Origin: Caulobacterales bacterium
GTDB taxonomy: Bacteria; Pseudomonadota; Alphaproteobacteria; Caulobacterales; Caulobacteraceae
Reading direction: 5' to 3'
Length of the DNA: 6,154 nt
Assembly (NCBI GenBank): GCA_947480815.1
Contig: CANKEA010000080.1
Coordinates: 1-6,154, forward strand
Shown here one piece after another: positions 5,080 through 6,154 of this stretch. How positions within the stretch are numbered: position 1 is the first letter of the stretch; each line of letters begins with the position of its first letter. A program made the position numbers and the translations under genes. The notes below the pieces were generated by a model that worked only from the letters and a program-made list of their open reading frames with translations, ran no database searches and was not told where the DNA came from.

Positions 5080-6154
5080 GCAAGCGCGGTTCGTTTGTCT
5101 TCCAGAGCCAACCACTCGTTTTCCGCCTCGGCCAGCTGGGCCTGGGCGGAAGAGATCGCCTTCATCAGGGCGTCGAACCGCGCCGGGTTGCGGCTATAGA
5201 GCGCTGGGTCGGCCAGTTCCTTTTCGAACCCGCCAATCGCCGCAGGCAAGCTCACGACCAGGGCCTCTAACTCTTCAAGCCGACGCTGATCCTTGTAGGA
5301 AAGCTTGGTGGATTTGCTGGCCGGTTGGGCAGGCGTTGCAATAGGCACACTGGTGGACGACATCTTGCGCCGTGATGTGCCACTGGCGCTTTCGAGGAAG
5401 TCTGGGTTCTGTTCCAGGAAATCCTTCCAGCCGCCGGGGGTCTCCACGATATGGCCACGCCCGTCCAGGGCGATGGTCGAGGTGGCGAGGCGGTCGATAA
5501 AGTCGCGGTCGTGGCTGACCAGCAGCAGCACCCCATCGTAGTCTGCCAGCACATCTTCCAGCCGGTCGAGGGTATCGGCGTCCAGGTCGTTGGTCGGTTC
5601 GTCCAGCACCAGCAGGTCAGCGCTCTGGGCCAGGGCCTTGGCCAGCAGCAGGCGGTTGCGCTCGCCGCCAGACAGGCTGGCGACCGGCTGGCGCAGCTGT
5701 GCCTCGGTGAACAGAAAGTCCTTAGCGTAGCCGACCACGTGCTTTGGCTGGCCCCGCACCATTACCTGGTCTCCGCCCAGCGGGGTCAGCGCCTGCCGCA
5801 GGGTGGCCGTGGGATCGAGCTGGGCGCGTGCCTGATCGACGTAGACCACCTTGAGAGTCTCGGCGAGCTTCACCGTCCCGGCGTCCGCCGCGATCTCGCC
5901 CAGCAGCAGCTTGACCAAGGTGGTCTTGCCCGCGCCGTTGCGGCCGACGATCGCCACGCGGTCGCCGCGCTGGATGCGCGTTGAGAAGTTGGAAATCAGG
6001 GTGCGGCCGTTGAACGCCTTGCTCAGCCCCTTGGCCTCGATGATCCGCTTGGATTGCGATCCGCCGCTTTCCAGCCCCATCGAGACCGTGCCGCGCTGAT
6101 CGGCCTGCCAGGCGACCTTTTCGGCCCGCAGCTCCAGCAAGCGGCGGCGGCGGC
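5070..6154 (-). CDS. uup: ABC-F ATPase Uup, C-terminal part (gene runs off the window)
   Basis: Soluble ABC-F family ATPase. Uup-type proteins carry two ABC domains and act at the ribosome, and E. coli Uup also affects transposon excision and branched DNA. The window holds the inter-domain linker, the second ABC domain and the C-terminal coiled coil. The first domain (roughly 250 residues by family length) lies beyond 6154. Counting from the codon at 6140: linker basic/Leu-rich (1-30), Walker A GRNGAGKTT at 66-74, Q-loop Gln103 in YVDQAR, signature LSGGE at 156-160, Walker B LLVLDEP at 176-182 with Glu181, then TNDLD, and switch His210 in SHDRDF. A Lys/Ser-rich spacer precedes the coiled coil (about 278-352; YKDQRRLEELEAL onward), the domain that separates Uup from other ABC-F proteins. 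TTG at 6140 is internal, because the frame stays open to the window edge with an Arg run. Stop TAA at 5072-5070. Confidence 0.93.
   Translation of the reverse strand, partial: RRRRLLELRAEKVAWQADQRGTVSMGLESGGSQSKRIIEAKGLSKAFNGRTLISNFSTRIQRGDRVAIVGRNGAGKTTLVKLLLGEIAADAGTVKLAETLKVVYVDQARAQLDPTATLRQALTPLGGDQVMVRGQPKHVVGYAKDFLFTEAQLRQPVASLSGGERNRLLLAKALAQSADLLVLDEPTNDLDADTLDRLEDVLADYDGVLLLVSHDRDFIDRLATSTIALDGRGHIVETPGGWKDFLEQNPDFLESASGTSRRKMSSTSVPIATPAQPASKSTKLSYKDQRRLEELEALVVSLPAAIGGFEKELADPALYSRNPARFDALMKAISSAQAQLAEAENEWLALEDKRTALAGG

Noticed and set aside
5451..5984. Plus-strand open frame of 177 codons opposite uup
   Set aside because: It is antisense to the Walker and signature motifs of uup, and its composition is typical of a reverse-strand shadow.
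6138..6140. TTG at 6140 as the start of uup
   Set aside because: The protein would lack the first ABC domain, and the frame stays open to the window edge, so the gene continues outside.
1..6154. CRISPR array, tRNA, rRNA, insertion sequence or attachment site
   Set aside because: No regularly spaced direct repeats, tRNA-like cloverleaf, rRNA sequence, transposase motifs or terminal repeats were seen.

Overview
The window is GC-rich with tightly packed genes and reads as alphaproteobacterial, most likely Caulobacterales. This rests on pattern recognition, with no search behind it. The pointers are: two matches to the CtrA box TTAA-N7-TTAA ahead of the first gene; a Caulobacter-style housekeeping promoter (TTG-rich -35, 14-nt spacer, GCTAGTTTC -10) ahead of the transporter operon; a GANTC (CcrM-type) site beside the predicted transcription start; and repeat proteins of the 'WA..Q..LG.AL..G' type common in this group.

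Layout. Positions 1-180 are a regulatory region with CtrA-like boxes and small inverted repeats. A plus-strand gene (136-1533) encodes an all-helical, TPR-like protein of unknown function, and its start codon is doubtful. Everything else is on the minus strand. Reading from right to left: the 3' part of the ABC-F ATPase gene uup (6154-5070, continuing off the window); a possible 49-residue basic protein (4947-4798); an intrinsic terminator (about 4730-4689); a promoter (4684-4656); an ABC importer operon; and a short damaged gene (1949-1535) that meets the plus-strand gene tail to tail, with one base between the stop codons.

The importer operon is the functional core. It encodes an NMT1/THI5-like solute-binding lipoprotein (4636-3629), an ABC ATPase (3618-2875), a 40-residue single-helix membrane protein (2878-2756) and an ABC permease (2759-1986). 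The 40-residue gene is joined to the ATPase gene and the permease gene by a 4-base ATGA stop/start overlap at each end, so the three are probably translated in a coupled way. This small gene is the least expected part of the window and may be an unrecognised transporter subunit. The substrate cannot be read from the sequence. Family knowledge points to a thiamine pyrimidine precursor, riboflavin or another small heterocycle, but the short leader holds no TPP or FMN riboswitch.

Two genes show damage or sequence error. The gene at 1949-1535 needs a one-base shift near the A5 run at 1665-1669 to restore a long plausible C-terminus, and its N-terminus looks like a secreted protein joined to an unrelated helical tail. 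The plus-strand gene has an AGG codon at 181 where a well-placed ribosome binding site predicts ATG.
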